Below, piece by piece: positions 52,872 through 62,858 of a stretch of DNA of 64,000 nucleotides; the stretch's first letter is position 1, and each line of letters starts with the position of its first letter. A program made the position numbers and the translations under genes. The stretch lies in assembly GCF_024138715.1 (NCBI RefSeq), contig NZ_CP092074.1:4340001-4404000 (forward strand), given 5' to 3'. The stretch comes from Emticicia sp. 21SJ11W-3. GTDB lineage: Bacteria > Bacteroidota > Bacteroidia > Cytophagales > Spirosomataceae. Below the pieces are notes generated by a model. That model was not told the origin of the DNA. It saw nothing but the letters and a program-made list of their open reading frames with translations, and made no database searches.

Positions 52872-54215
52872 TTAGATATCGTGGTGCAAAGCTTCCTCTT
52901 TAAACGGATGTTTCTGAGGAATAAGATTGGCTTTCGACAACTGATTTGCAACAAAATAGATAAACAAAGAAGCAAAAGTAAGCGTAGTACCCCACTCAAT
53001 GATACCAATACCACCCTGGTCTTTGGCAATACCAGGCATGTGCATCTGATAAAAGTCAAACCAGTGACCAATCAAAATAGCACCACAGGCAAGTTTCAGG
53101 AAGGTAGGTCTTCTTTTAGAATCACGTGCCATCAGCACAAGAATCGGGAAGAAGAAGTTGAGAACAAAGTTAATGTGGAATGGCCACCAGTAACGTCCGT
53201 CATACCCTGTGAAACGCTCGCGGAAATAAATTGTTTCTTCAGGTAAATTGGCATAGAAAATCAAAAGATACTGCGAGAACCAAACGTAAGTCCAGAAAAT
53301 CGAGAATCCAAAGATGAACTTTCCAAGGTCATGCAAATGGCTGTCATTCACATACTTCATATAACCTTTATCTTTCAGAATCAGAACCGTAAACATAATA
53401 GCCGCTAAACCAGATACATGCCAGCTTGCAAGGTGATACCAACCAAACATAGTAGAGAACCAGTGCGTATCAATTGACATTGATAAGTCCCAGGCTGCAG
53501 TAGATGAAGTAACAGCAAAGAACAATAAGAATACTTTAGAAATATTACGGCTTTTGTAATAGTTATCCAAACCGGCTTCCTGATCTTCAAGTAAAGAGAA
53601 CTTGCGAACCTGCATCCATAGGAAGTACCACACACCAACATAGGCAATCAAACGGATGGCATAAAAAGGAGTGTTCAGATACCATGCTTTGGTTGCGATA
53701 ATCTTGTCATAATTCTCGCTTCCTTTATCCATAATTCCCTCGTGAGTCCAGTGAAGAATCATGTGGCGGGTTGAAGGAATAGCAAAAAGGATAATAAGAA
53801 TGATACCCGGAACAATAATGAATGATGGGAAGGCTTCAGCTACACGTTTGATAGAAACAGACCAACCCGCTTTAGCAACGTAATTGTAGGCAATGAAAAA
53901 CATACCTACTACTGAAATTCCAAGAAAATAGACACTATTCATCCATAGGTTTCCGATGAGACGGTTGATAAGAGTAGCACCATGATGCTCTCCACCACCA
54001 TGCTCGCCATGACCACCGCCATGGGCTGCAGCGGCTCCATGCTCGGCGCCGTGCGACTCCCAAACGCCGATTGACCAGCCTTTGTGTAAAAGAAACATTC
54101 CGAGCGCAACCAAAACCACACCTAAGGCTGCAGCAATCAACAACTTGCTTTTCAATCCGGAAGTAAACTCAAATCTTTCTTCTGTTGAAGGAATTTCGTG
54201 AGTATTATGAGCCAT
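52872..54215 (-). CDS. actF: Alternative complex III subunit ActF (quinone-binding membrane subunit)
   Basis: A 447-residue protein with about ten membrane helices, related to ActC/NrfD-type quinol subunits but lacking a heme. The N-terminal half contains a glycine/histidine-rich loop (H-G-A-E-H-G-A-A-A-A-H-G-G-G near 60-75). Later blocks are H-W-F-S-T-M-F-G-W-Y near 252, W-Y-F-L-W-M-Q-V near 207 and Y-W-W-P-F-H-I-N-F near 342. It is the last act gene and is followed after 91 bases by oxidase subunit II, an arrangement that links quinol oxidation directly to oxygen reduction. Confidence 0.9.
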   Translation of the reverse strand: MAHNTHEIPSTEERFEFTSGLKSKLLIAAALGVVLVALGMFLLHKGWSIGVWESHGAEHGAAAAHGGGHGEHGGGEHHGATLINRLIGNLWMNSVYFLGISVVGMFFIAYNYVAKAGWSVSIKRVAEAFPSFIIVPGIILIILFAIPSTRHMILHWTHEGIMDKGSENYDKIIATKAWYLNTPFYAIRLIAYVGVWYFLWMQVRKFSLLEDQEAGLDNYYKSRNISKVFLLFFAVTSSTAAWDLSMSIDTHWFSTMFGWYHLASWHVSGLAAIMFTVLILKDKGYMKYVNDSHLHDLGKFIFGFSIFWTYVWFSQYLLIFYANLPEETIYFRERFTGYDGRYWWPFHINFVLNFFFPILVLMARDSKRRPTFLKLACGAILIGHWFDFYQMHMPGIAKDQGGIGIIEWGTTLTFASLFIYFVANQLSKANLIPQKHPFKEEALHHDI

Positions 54216-54301
54216 TATTCTTGAAATTTGAACCCCTCCCCTAAAGAGGGGTAATCATATTAATATTTCTAACACGCCCCATTAGGGATGGGGGTGAGTT
54301 A

Positions 54302-54916
54302 TTAATTTCCTAATTGTAATCTGTGAACGTAGTGTACAATTTTCCAGCGTTCTTCAGGATTAACCTGAGAAGCATGAGGCCACATTCTGCCTTTTCCATA
54401 AGTAATTACATGGAAAATATGTCCGTCGTTCATATTCTTGTAAGCATCACTGGCATAATTCGGTACCCCTTTGTAAACCTTACCTACAGGGCCGTCACCT
54501 GCTCCGCCGTCGCCATGGCAGTGTGCACAGTTTCTTTCGTATAAAACCTTACCTTCTTCTTCTGCGGCTTCAGACCACGGAATAGGGTTCTTCAAGGTTA
54601 CTTCTGCAACGGCAATACTGTCTTTAGGCAGATTATAAATCATCAGGTCATTTACCTTAGTGCTATCATCCAGCATGAAAGAAGTATGATAGTTTGAGCG
54701 AGGAATAGTACCCGCCACCGGCGACCTCATGTTTTTGCCATCCACATTTATAGTATTCTCACGCCATTGTGTCAAGGGCTCGTAAGCACGAGAATTGTAC
54801 ATGTTAGGTGCAAACTCCCAACCAGTGCTGTTATTATCTTTACATGAAGATAAAACAACTGATGAGAAAGATGCAACTGCTACTGCAAGCGTGATATTTC
54901 TGACTGAAAATTTCAT
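54302..54916 (-). CDS. actE: Alternative complex III subunit ActE (monoheme cytochrome c lipoprotein)
   Basis: A 204-residue lipoprotein cytochrome. The ATG at 54914-54916 is preferred because a signal peptide with lipobox V-V-L-S-S-C then starts directly; the frame to 54997 adds residues without support. The heme site is C-A-H-C-H (about 133-137), followed by G-D-G-G-A-G-D-G-P-V-G, with a distal methionine probably in G-R-M-W-P-H. It is part of the act gene run, between actD and actF, and would carry electrons out of the complex. Confidence 0.9.
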   Translation of the reverse strand: MKFSVRNITLAVAVASFSSVVLSSCKDNNSTGWEFAPNMYNSRAYEPLTQWRENTINVDGKNMRSPVAGTIPRSNYHTSFMLDDSTKVNDLMIYNLPKDSIAVAEVTLKNPIPWSEAAEEEGKVLYERNCAHCHGDGGAGDGPVGKVYKGVPNYASDAYKNMNDGHIFHVITYGKGRMWPHASQVNPEERWKIVHYVHRLQLGN

Positions 54917-55025
54917 TTGAAAACAAATTAATGTATAACTATCTGAGCCCGTTACCGGATACCCGTCAATGTTCTGTTTGTAAATTGTATTGAACAACCC
55001 TTCGGCAGTTCATTGTTTTCTGATT

Positions 55026-55547
55026 TTATGCCTCTTTCACATTTACTTCAGCGGCACCTGACTTCTTTAAAATATCAGTTATCTCGCCTTCTGATAGTTT
55101 ATTTTTAGCTAAATCAATTGCCATCACAAACTTATCATCTGTACTTCTTACATCAAAGATGATTGGTTTGGCGGTTGGCCCCATACCCTCCATAATAAAG
55201 AAAGTAAACGACATACCAAATGAAGCTAAAAGTACGGTCAGCTCAAATATGATAGGTACGTTGGTAGGCCATGGGAAGAAGTTCTTACCACCCACGTTAA
55301 TCGGCCAGTCGATACCCATTGTCCAGAAAGTTAAAACAAGCGCGCATATTGTTCCGGTAATACCAAACAGGAATGCAGCCACACCCATTCTTGGGCGGTC
55401 ATAACCTAAAGCACGGTCAAGTCCGTGGATAGCGAAAGGAGTATACACCTCATGAATTTTAACACCGCTGTGTCTTACTGAACCCACTGCGTGTAATACC
55501 TCATCTTCGTCTTCAAAAACACCAACTAAATATTTGCTATCTGCCAT
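55026..55547 (-). CDS. actD: Alternative complex III subunit ActD (DUF3341)
   Basis: A 173-residue protein with two membrane helices (about 57-78 and 100-120) and a soluble N-terminal part (Y-L-V-G-V-F-E-D-E-D, H-E-V-Y-T-P-F-A-I-H-G-L-D-R-A). This is the typical DUF3341 layout of ActD. It binds no cofactor and is a structural subunit linking the membrane and peripheral parts. It lies 30 bases after actC. Confidence 0.9.
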   Translation of the reverse strand: MADSKYLVGVFEDEDEVLHAVGSVRHSGVKIHEVYTPFAIHGLDRALGYDRPRMGVAAFLFGITGTICALVLTFWTMGIDWPINVGGKNFFPWPTNVPIIFELTVLLASFGMSFTFFIMEGMGPTAKPIIFDVRSTDDKFVMAIDLAKNKLSEGEITDILKKSGAAEVNVKEA

Positions 55548-55577
55548 TGTCTGATAATGGTTTCTTAAATCTAATAA

Positions 55578-56957
55578 TTATGCTTGTTTCTTTACTTTTT
55601 CAGGATATTTTTCTGAAGATGACTTCAAAACTGATTTTACCTCGGCCATATTGATAACTGGTAAGAATTTGGCAAAAAGGAAGAATGCAGTAAAGAAGAA
55701 ACCGAACGAGAAAATATAATCTGAAATATCTCCCATACGTGGGGTAAAATATGTCCAGCTTGATGGAAGGTAATCTCTGTGAAGAGAAGTTACGATAATT
55801 ACAAAACGCTCAAACCACATACCGATATTTACCACAACCGCCATCACGAAAGATATAACGATATTCTTACGGATTTTCTCAAACCAGAACAACTGCGGAG
55901 AAAGAACGTTACAAGTCATCATGGCTGCGTAAGACCACCAAAGCGGCCCCGTAGCTCGGTTAATAAATGCATATTTCTCATACTCAACACCCGAGTAGGC
56001 GGCAATGAAAAACTCAGTGATATAAGCAATACCTACAACAGAACCCGTAAGGGTTATGATTTTATTCATTAACGAGATATGCTCAAGAGTAACGTAATCT
56101 TCCAGTTTATATACAACACGCGTAACCAGCATCAGGTTTTGAACCATTGCGAAACCTGAGAAAATAGCACCCGCCACAAAGTACGGAGGGAAGATGGTTG
56201 TATGCCAGCCAGGAATAACCGAAGTGGCAAAGTCGAAAGATACGATGGTGTGAACTGAAAGTACCAGAGGAGTAGAAAGACCTGCAAGAATTAACGAAAC
56301 GTCTTCATATCTGGCCCAGCTTTTAGCACCACCTGTCCAACCTATTGCCAATGCACCGTACACTTTTTTGCGAACACCGGTTGCACGGTCACGGATAGTT
56401 GCCAAATCAGGAATCATACCAATGTACCAGAATAAACATGATACTGAGAAGTAAGTAGAGATAGCGAAAACGTCCCAAACAAGAGGAGAGTTAAAGTTAA
56501 CCCATAACGAACCGAAAGTATTTGGTAATGGTAATGCAAAATAAGCTAACCAGGGGCGACCCATGTGCATTACAATGAATGAAGCCGCACAAATTACAGC
56601 AAAGATGGTCATCGCTTCTGCCGCACGGTTAATGGAGGTTCTCCACTTCTGACGGAACAATAACAATACTGCCGAAATAAGTGTACCGGCGTGACCAATA
56701 CCTACCCACCATACAAAGTTGGTGATATCCCAGGCCCAACCTACTGTTTTATTTAAACCCCACACTCCCAGACCTTCCCACCAGGTCCACAATACCCATG
56801 CAGTACCATACAATAATACCAGTACTGATATTCCGAATGCTACTTTCCACTCTTTGGTAGGGGCGCCTTCAACCTGCTTACAAATATCTTCTGTTATATC
56901 ATGGTAAGACTTACCACTCAATACCAGCTTCTCTCTTATAGGTGAAACTACGTGCAT
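55578..56957 (-). CDS. actC: Alternative complex III subunit ActC (NrfD/PsrC-like quinol-binding subunit)
   Basis: A 459-residue membrane protein with ten predicted helices of the NrfD family. The conserved features are W-W-V-G-I-G-H-A-G-T-L-I-S near 87-99, W-D-V-F-A-I-S-T-Y near 160, A-G-L-S-T-P-L-V-L-S-V-H near 224 and F-E-R-F-V-I-I near 389. It is the likely site where menaquinol is oxidised. Electrons would then pass to the iron-sulfur clusters of ActB. It lies 59 bases after actB. Confidence 0.93.
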   Translation of the reverse strand: MHVVSPIREKLVLSGKSYHDITEDICKQVEGAPTKEWKVAFGISVLVLLYGTAWVLWTWWEGLGVWGLNKTVGWAWDITNFVWWVGIGHAGTLISAVLLLFRQKWRTSINRAAEAMTIFAVICAASFIVMHMGRPWLAYFALPLPNTFGSLWVNFNSPLVWDVFAISTYFSVSCLFWYIGMIPDLATIRDRATGVRKKVYGALAIGWTGGAKSWARYEDVSLILAGLSTPLVLSVHTIVSFDFATSVIPGWHTTIFPPYFVAGAIFSGFAMVQNLMLVTRVVYKLEDYVTLEHISLMNKIITLTGSVVGIAYITEFFIAAYSGVEYEKYAFINRATGPLWWSYAAMMTCNVLSPQLFWFEKIRKNIVISFVMAVVVNIGMWFERFVIIVTSLHRDYLPSSWTYFTPRMGDISDYIFSFGFFFTAFFLFAKFLPVINMAEVKSVLKSSSEKYPEKVKKQA

Positions 56958-57016
56958 AGTTTTTTTTGTTTATTGAAAATGCTAAATTCTTAAAAAATTG
57001 ACTTTAGAAGTCTTAA

Positions 57017-60000
57017 TTATGAATGTGCTTCGTGTGCCGCTTCTTCTTTAACTCCTGCAGCTTTAACTTTATCTTTATTACGGATTTTAGTTAAATAACT
57101 GATTTGCGGTTGCGTGTTAATCTCTTCAAGTACGTGGTAAGCTCTTCCTTCTTTTTCTACAGCCAGTACTTTTGAAATTGCAGACTCGGGGTCAAGCATA
57201 TCTCCAAACACAATTGCATTAGTAGGACAAGACTGCGAACAAGCTGTTTGGATTTCTCCATCAACCGGACGACGTTTTTCTTTTTTGGCTACCAGCTTAC
57301 CTGCCTGAATACGTTGCACACACATTGAACACTTCTCGATTACACCTCTTGAACGAACAGTTACGTCTGGGTTCAATACCATACGACCCAGGTCGTTGTT
57401 CATGTTGTAATCAAAATTGTCATTTTCAAAGTATTTAAACCAGTTGAAACGACGAACTTTATACGGACAGTTGTTGGCACAATAACGAGTACCGATACAA
57501 CGGTTATAAGTCATTTGGTTTAGACCTTCAGAGCTGTGGGTTGTTGCCAATACCGGGCAAACAGTTTCACAAGGAGCATTAGAACAGTGCTGACACGTCA
57601 TCGGCTGGAATACAACCTCCGGATTATCAGAAGCAATTTCCATTGCTCTGAAACCACTTGGGCTATAACCTTCTTCATGTGGCGCATCTGAGCTATAATA
57701 GCGATCCAGACGAATCCAGTGCATTTCTCTGGCACGGGCAACTTCTGCCTTACCTACAACCGGAATGTTGTTTTCTGCCTGGCAGCTTACAAGACATGAA
57801 CCACAACCGTGGCAAAGGTTCAGGTCAATGACCATTCCCCAGCTATGGTTTTTCTTTTCATGACCATTCCAGAGGGTAATCTGGTTGGTTTTCTTGATAC
57901 CATCTGAAGTCTGCAAAGTAGGCTCAAAACGGCCTGCTTTAACATTCTTAACATATTCACTTAGAACAGACTCCTGAATTATAGACTCACGGCCCATTAC
58001 GGTGTTGTGCGTTTGTGTCTGAGCCAGGGTATATCCGCTCTTGGTTTTTTCTAATTTAACATCACCAGCCCAGTATTGACCGTTGGATACTAATGGGAAA
58101 ACATTGGCACCTACGTTACCAGCCTTACCTGCTGCTGTACGACCATAGCCTATTGCTACAGAAACGGTTCCATGCGCCTGACCCGGTTGAATCAACACAG
58201 GTAGTTCAATTGTTTTACTACCTACAGTTAATTTAGCCCAGTCTCCCTGATCAATACCTGCTTCTTTGGCTGTTTTTTGCGAAATAGCAATGGTGTTTTC
58301 CCAGGTTACTTTAGAGATTGGATCGGGCATTTCCTGTAGCCAGGGGTTATTTGCCTGATTACCCGTACCTATGGCAATAGATTCAAACGCAGAAAGCTCA
58401 ATACCAGCACCTTTTATACCAGCTATAGCAGTAGCTGCACCGGCCAGGTTACCGCCAAAAGAAGCAGCAGATGCTACAGCTCCTGCACCCGGCTCATAAA
58501 CGCCGTCATGCAATGCCTGCACCCAAGACTTACCACTTAATATATTTTTGGTCCAGTTTGATTTCAGATAAGCCTGATAATCACCTGAAGCACCAGCCCA
58601 AATCAATAAGCTTGATTCAGCCTGACGGGTATTAAATATAAGAGAGATAGTTGGCTGAATTAAAGAGTAGAAACCTTTCTTTGGTTCAGCATCACCCCAT
58701 GACTCAAGATAATGTGGAGCCGGAGCAATATATTTACATCTAGAGGCTGTTTCGTCGGCATTAGCTGCAAAAGAAACCGATGTGGCTACCTTGCTAAGCG
58801 CTTCACCTAACTCAGCACCTCTGATATGGTCATAAACAGGATTTGACAGGAACAATACTGAACTTACCTGGCCACCTTTCACTTCGTTGATGAAGGCGTT
58901 CATTTCAGTATCATTACCCTGACGGAAATAAACCGGATTGCTCAAATCAATAGTTGTTCCGTAGCTGCCAAGCAGGCTATTCAGAGCATTTACTACCGTT
59001 TGAACTGCCGGATTATTTGAACCAGACACTACCAATGCCGAACCTTTGGCAGCAACCAAATCTTTAGCACATTTGTCGAGGTTCTGAACTTCAATGGCAG
59101 CACCTGAAATGGCGGCACCACCTAAAGCAGCTGCTACTTTATTATATAATGCAATTGCTACCGCTCCTTCTTGTGAAGGTTTAATCATTGAGCGATAATC
59201 AGCAGATGCACCTGTAATCGTCATACCGGTTTCAAACTGATAATGACGCGACATATCGTTTTTACCACCCTTGCCACTAATTAAACGGCGATTTTCAGCC
59301 CATTGAGTAGCAAAAATATCTGGTGAAATCCATGTTCCCAGGAAGTCAGCATTGATACCTACCATAACCTTAGCCTTGCTGAAATCGTAGCTTGGCACAA
59401 CTGCCTGTCCGAATGATTCGGCATTGGCTTGTATCAGGCCTGATGCTGAGTTAGCATCGTAAGTTACATGCTTGGCAGTAGGGTATTTGGCAACAAAATC
59501 AGCAATTACTTTCTTGAAAGTTGGAGAAAGTATTGTATTGGAAACAATTCTGATATTACCTCCTTTTGAAAGCCCGGCAACCACTTCTTTATCCAGGTCT
59601 TCCCACGATATGTCTGAAGTGCCTTTTTTAGGGGCTTTCAGTTTTTCGTTATCATAAAGACTCAATACTGAAGCGTGTACACGTGCGCTTACTCCGCCTT
59701 TGGTAAGGCTCGACATCTTGTTACCTTCAATTTTAACAGGACGTCCCTCACGGGTTTTAACAAGAATGCTTGAGTAGTCGCCACCTTCAGCGTAAGTTGA
59801 GGCATACCAGTTAGGAATACCCGGCTCAACATCTTCAGGTTTGTTCAGATACGGAATAGCCTTACGTACCGGTGCATCACAAGCAGCCAGCGAAACCGCA
59901 GCCAATCCAAAACCTAATACTTTCAGGAAATCACGGCGGTGAGTAGGTTCAACCGTGTCAATATCGTCTAAATTAAATTCACGATTGGCGTTTTTAACGA

Positions 60001-60061
60001 ACTCAATATCGTTCTTTAATTCTTCAACCCCTTTCCAATACCTTTTATTAGTATTCTCCAT
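57017..60061 (-). CDS. actB: Alternative complex III subunit ActB (molybdopterin-oxidoreductase-like plus ferredoxin domain)
   Basis: A 1014-residue peripheral subunit. The ATG at 60059-60061 is preferred to a TTG two codons upstream. A twin-arginine signal with lipobox (R-R-D-F-L-K-V-L-G-F-G-L-A-A-V-S-L-A-A-C) directs export of the folded protein. The large middle part resembles molybdopterin oxidoreductases but, as in other ActB proteins, shows no obvious molybdenum ligand. The C-terminal part (about 745-980) is a polyferredoxin with C-H-G-C-G-S-C-L-V-S-C, C-Q-H-C-S-N-A-P-C-E-T-V-C, C-I-G-T-R-Y-C-A-N-N-C-P and C-S-M-C-V, binding four iron-sulfur clusters. It moves electrons from ActC to the hemes. 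Confidence 0.95.
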   Translation of the reverse strand: MENTNKRYWKGVEELKNDIEFVKNANREFNLDDIDTVEPTHRRDFLKVLGFGLAAVSLAACDAPVRKAIPYLNKPEDVEPGIPNWYASTYAEGGDYSSILVKTREGRPVKIEGNKMSSLTKGGVSARVHASVLSLYDNEKLKAPKKGTSDISWEDLDKEVVAGLSKGGNIRIVSNTILSPTFKKVIADFVAKYPTAKHVTYDANSASGLIQANAESFGQAVVPSYDFSKAKVMVGINADFLGTWISPDIFATQWAENRRLISGKGGKNDMSRHYQFETGMTITGASADYRSMIKPSQEGAVAIALYNKVAAALGGAAISGAAIEVQNLDKCAKDLVAAKGSALVVSGSNNPAVQTVVNALNSLLGSYGTTIDLSNPVYFRQGNDTEMNAFINEVKGGQVSSVLFLSNPVYDHIRGAELGEALSKVATSVSFAANADETASRCKYIAPAPHYLESWGDAEPKKGFYSLIQPTISLIFNTRQAESSLLIWAGASGDYQAYLKSNWTKNILSGKSWVQALHDGVYEPGAGAVASAASFGGNLAGAATAIAGIKGAGIELSAFESIAIGTGNQANNPWLQEMPDPISKVTWENTIAISQKTAKEAGIDQGDWAKLTVGSKTIELPVLIQPGQAHGTVSVAIGYGRTAAGKAGNVGANVFPLVSNGQYWAGDVKLEKTKSGYTLAQTQTHNTVMGRESIIQESVLSEYVKNVKAGRFEPTLQTSDGIKKTNQITLWNGHEKKNHSWGMVIDLNLCHGCGSCLVSCQAENNIPVVGKAEVARAREMHWIRLDRYYSSDAPHEEGYSPSGFRAMEIASDNPEVVFQPMTCQHCSNAPCETVCPVLATTHSSEGLNQMTYNRCIGTRYCANNCPYKVRRFNWFKYFENDNFDYNMNNDLGRMVLNPDVTVRSRGVIEKCSMCVQRIQAGKLVAKKEKRRPVDGEIQTACSQSCPTNAIVFGDMLDPESAISKVLAVEKEGRAYHVLEEINTQPQISYLTKIRNKDKVKAAGVKEEAAHEAHS

Positions 60062-60164
60062 GAGCAAAAATGCTGATTTAAGTATTTATATGTTAAATCC
60101 TTGTTAAAGGGACTTAATATCTTTGATTAATTTATTCTAAAACTTTACGTATTCGGTTTACAGA

Positions 60165-61412
60165 TTAATAGTGGCATCTTGCACACTCTAAACCACCGAT
60201 ATCAGAAACTTTCATTGTACCGTTACTTGCGGCATTGTGGGCTTCCATTAGCTTATCATAATAAGCGTTATCTTTACCATTTACCTCAGTTTTACGGTGA
60301 CAATCAACACACCAGCCCATTGTAAGTGTGGCACGTTGTTGCACTACTTCCATTTTAGCTATCTCACCATGACAATTGTTGCAATCAAGACCACCTACAT
60401 TTGTGTGTTGCGCGTGGTTGAAATAAGCAAGGTCTGGCAAATTATGTACACGAACCCATTCAATTGGTTTGTTGGTTTCAATTGCCGTGTAAATCTTCTG
60501 GATTTCAGGCGACTCACGTTTGATTGTGTTATGGCAGTTCATACAGATGTTAGCTGAAGGAATACCAGATTGTTTTCCTTTATAAACACCTGTGTGGCAA
60601 TAAGCACAGTTGATTTTCATTTCACCGGCATGTAGTTTGTGAGAGAAAGAAATAGGTTGTTTAGGAGCATAGCCCTGATGAACACCTATACCATACAAAC
60701 CGTCAAAGGTAGCTTTGGTGGCCAGTAATACAAACACCCAGATAATGGCTGAACGAACCGTTTTGTTAGAAACAATCTGCTTAATGCTCAATTGAATTTT
60801 CTCACCCGCTGACACCGCAGAACCTTCTGTGCCTTCTGTTGTACCGGTAAGCTTGTTTAACAACTGTAGAATACCCAACAAAGCAACCAGTACAAGACCC
60901 ATGATTACCAGCAGGGCAATCATAATTACGGTTACAAACTTGCCGCTTCCGGTATCACCGGCAGTAGCAGTAGCAGTTGTACCACCACCAGGATCTGCAG
61001 TAGGAGCCGCCGGAGCAGAAGCAACTTTAACGTAATCAAGTATGGCGCGCACCTGCTCGTCAGTAAACGACGGGAAGGCGGTCATTGGAGTTTTGTTAAA
61101 CTTTACGAAAAGCTCGTTTGCATACTTGTCGCCACTTGCAATAACACCCATTGGGTTGTTAATCCATTTTTTAAGCCAGGCAAAGTCTCTGCGGGTTTCT
61201 ACACCGGCCAGACCAGGCCCTACTACTTGCTCACTCGTCGGAGCATGACACTGCGCACAGTTTTCTTTGAATAATTTCTCTCCAAGTGCTGTGTCTCCTC
61301 CCCCTGCAGGTGCTGCTGCGGTAGCTGTTGAATCTTGTGCAAATGCGTTGCTGAAAGAAATGGTAACAACAACAGCAAGAGCTAAAAGTGATTTATAAAA
61401 ATTACGAATCAT
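60165..61412 (-). CDS. actA: Alternative complex III subunit ActA, multiheme cytochrome c with extra N-terminal heme domain
   Basis: A 415-residue cytochrome. A signal peptide (1-25) is followed by a monoheme cytochrome c domain, C-A-Q-C-H near 53-57 and a later M-T-A-F-P. An Ala/Pro-rich linker and a membrane helix (about 157-180) come next. The usual ActA pentaheme part has C-A-Y-C-H, C-M-N-C-H, C-N-N-C-H, C-V-D-C-H and C-A-R-C-H. That makes six heme motifs in total instead of five, so the first domain is a fusion that may act as a built-in electron exit. It is the first gene of the operon; a strong promoter lies 37 bases upstream. Confidence 0.95.
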   Translation of the reverse strand: MIRNFYKSLLALAVVVTISFSNAFAQDSTATAAAPAGGGDTALGEKLFKENCAQCHAPTSEQVVGPGLAGVETRRDFAWLKKWINNPMGVIASGDKYANELFVKFNKTPMTAFPSFTDEQVRAILDYVKVASAPAAPTADPGGGTTATATAGDTGSGKFVTVIMIALLVIMGLVLVALLGILQLLNKLTGTTEGTEGSAVSAGEKIQLSIKQIVSNKTVRSAIIWVFVLLATKATFDGLYGIGVHQGYAPKQPISFSHKLHAGEMKINCAYCHTGVYKGKQSGIPSANICMNCHNTIKRESPEIQKIYTAIETNKPIEWVRVHNLPDLAYFNHAQHTNVGGLDCNNCHGEIAKMEVVQQRATLTMGWCVDCHRKTEVNGKDNAYYDKLMEAHNAASNGTMKVSDIGGLECARCHY

Positions 61413-61448
61413 ATTATAAGTAAGTAGTATAACCTAATTTTCTGACTG

Positions 61449-61479
61449 CAAAACTACGCCAGTAATGTTTTCAATCAAA
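61449..61479 (-). promoter_or_regulatory. Promoter of the act-cox respiratory operon
   Basis: On the minus strand, TTTG (plus 61476-61479), a 19-base spacer and TAGTTTTG (plus 61449-61456) match the Bacteroidota consensus exactly. The start codon of actA is 37 bases downstream, so the leader would be about 30 bases. No other equally good promoter was noticed inside the act-cox run. Confidence 0.8.
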
Positions 61480-61567
61480 TAGCTTTTTTAACTTTTTTTA
61501 TTTTTTGCAGTAATTTAGAATAATTTTAAATAAAAACATAAAACACTGCAAATCAGCATTTTAACAA

Positions 61568-61618
61568 AAAATACCATTCCATGATTCACCCGTGCAGGGG
61601 TGCCTGGAATGGTATTTT
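61568..61618. terminator. Long bidirectional terminator hairpin
   Basis: Fourteen-base arms (61568-61581 and 61605-61618) enclose an inner stem CACCC/GGGTG at 61587-61591 and 61598-61602. A and T ends on the two sides suit termination in either direction. It separates the UbiA-like gene from the act promoter. The rest of 61620-61940 holds no gene that I can support. Confidence 0.75.
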
Positions 61619-61940
61619 AGCAAGATTATACGCACAAAAGAAACGTATATTCATTCTTAAATGTTAATTTTTTTCAGTTTAGGTCAGGGTATTAATGTCG
61701 TGACAAATATACGGCCAAGGGCGCTCTGTTACAATAGTTTAATCATAAATTTCTAGCATTTTAATCCTGCTCGCTGGCAGTACTCTGTCTTCAGGCATCT
61801 GCAAAAGGCTTAAAACCAGTGCGTTGTATTTTTACCTGTTATACCCAGCTCAATGCATGCTGTATTTCTTTACAACAAAATAATATGGCCTGCACTTCAA
61901 AAGTATATATACGCACAAAGCTAAAACCGGCCAATCTCTC

Positions 61941-62858
61941 TTATCTTAAGTGCGTACTATCAAAATAATAGGCTAAAATTCCGCACAAGGCTTTTAAAAA
62001 CATAAGCCCATCAATAACTGTAAGATAAAAAAAGATGGTTCTTCGCTGTTTGAGCGCATAAGCCACCAGAATCATAGCCAGAAACGGAATCAAATTAAAA
62101 AGCAAACGGGTAACAGAAAACCCATTATAAATTGCAAAAGCAAGAAAACTGGCCATGCCAGCCAATGTAAGCGGCACAATGATACTGAAAATGGTAAACC
62201 GCAGCCCTTTGGCTACTACAAAAGTTTTGATATTGTGATTGGCATCAGAAGCATAGTCTTTGATATCGAACATGATACAAAGCACTGAAACAAACATGAA
62301 GTTTTTTAGGAAAAGCCACCACCCGGTGGGGCTCATGCTTTGGTTGGTCTGATGCGAAATATGGTAAAACACCACAGGGGTAAGGGTTATTAAACCCGCC
62401 CAGGTAAAGCCTATGATAAATGGCTTCAGCCACCCTATTCTTCTAAGATTAAAACTGCCCAAAAAACTTAAACCATAATAAAGAAGCGCGGCCAGAGGCG
62501 TAAGCAGCAATGGCCATAGTTGCCCTTTGCTGATGCCCGTTAGACCAATCCTGTATTTGTACAAAAAATACAAAAGTATGATACCACTGCTTATCAGACA
62601 CAACCTCTGGCTATAAAGAACGTAAACTCTGTACTGAATAAACCAACGGGTTCTGGGGTTTCTGGACGTCTTAATTGAAGGGTCTTTTATGTACGCCAGC
62701 GTATAAAACCAGACAGTAATCGTAAATACCAGAACATAAAACAAGGGTGGGTTTAAAGAATAATTTTGCTGCAAAGAAGCCTCAATAGCCAATGCCACTG
62801 CACAAATGCCATAGAAATAGTTTCCGAAGAAAACTGCTTTGATAATAGACTGAAACAT
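61941..62858 (-). CDS. UbiA-like prenyltransferase-fold membrane protein
   Basis: A 305-residue protein with about eight membrane helices. The ATG at 62856-62858 (M-F-Q-S-I-I-K-A-V-F-F) is chosen because the frame upstream to 63068 is cysteine-rich and does not look like coding sequence. A D-x3-D-like pattern is present in C-I-M-F-D-I-K-D-Y-A-S-D-A-N-H-N-I-K-T, the second Asp motif of UbiA-superfamily enzymes. The first Asp-rich motif is not evident (D-P-S-I-K-T-S-R-N-P-R-T-R is in its place). The substrate is unknown. It stands apart from the heme O synthase gene in this window and is much more diverged. Confidence 0.7.
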   Translation of the reverse strand: MFQSIIKAVFFGNYFYGICAVALAIEASLQQNYSLNPPLFYVLVFTITVWFYTLAYIKDPSIKTSRNPRTRWFIQYRVYVLYSQRLCLISSGIILLYFLYKYRIGLTGISKGQLWPLLLTPLAALLYYGLSFLGSFNLRRIGWLKPFIIGFTWAGLITLTPVVFYHISHQTNQSMSPTGWWLFLKNFMFVSVLCIMFDIKDYASDANHNIKTFVVAKGLRFTIFSIIVPLTLAGMASFLAFAIYNGFSVTRLLFNLIPFLAMILVAYALKQRRTIFFYLTVIDGLMFLKALCGILAYYFDSTHLR

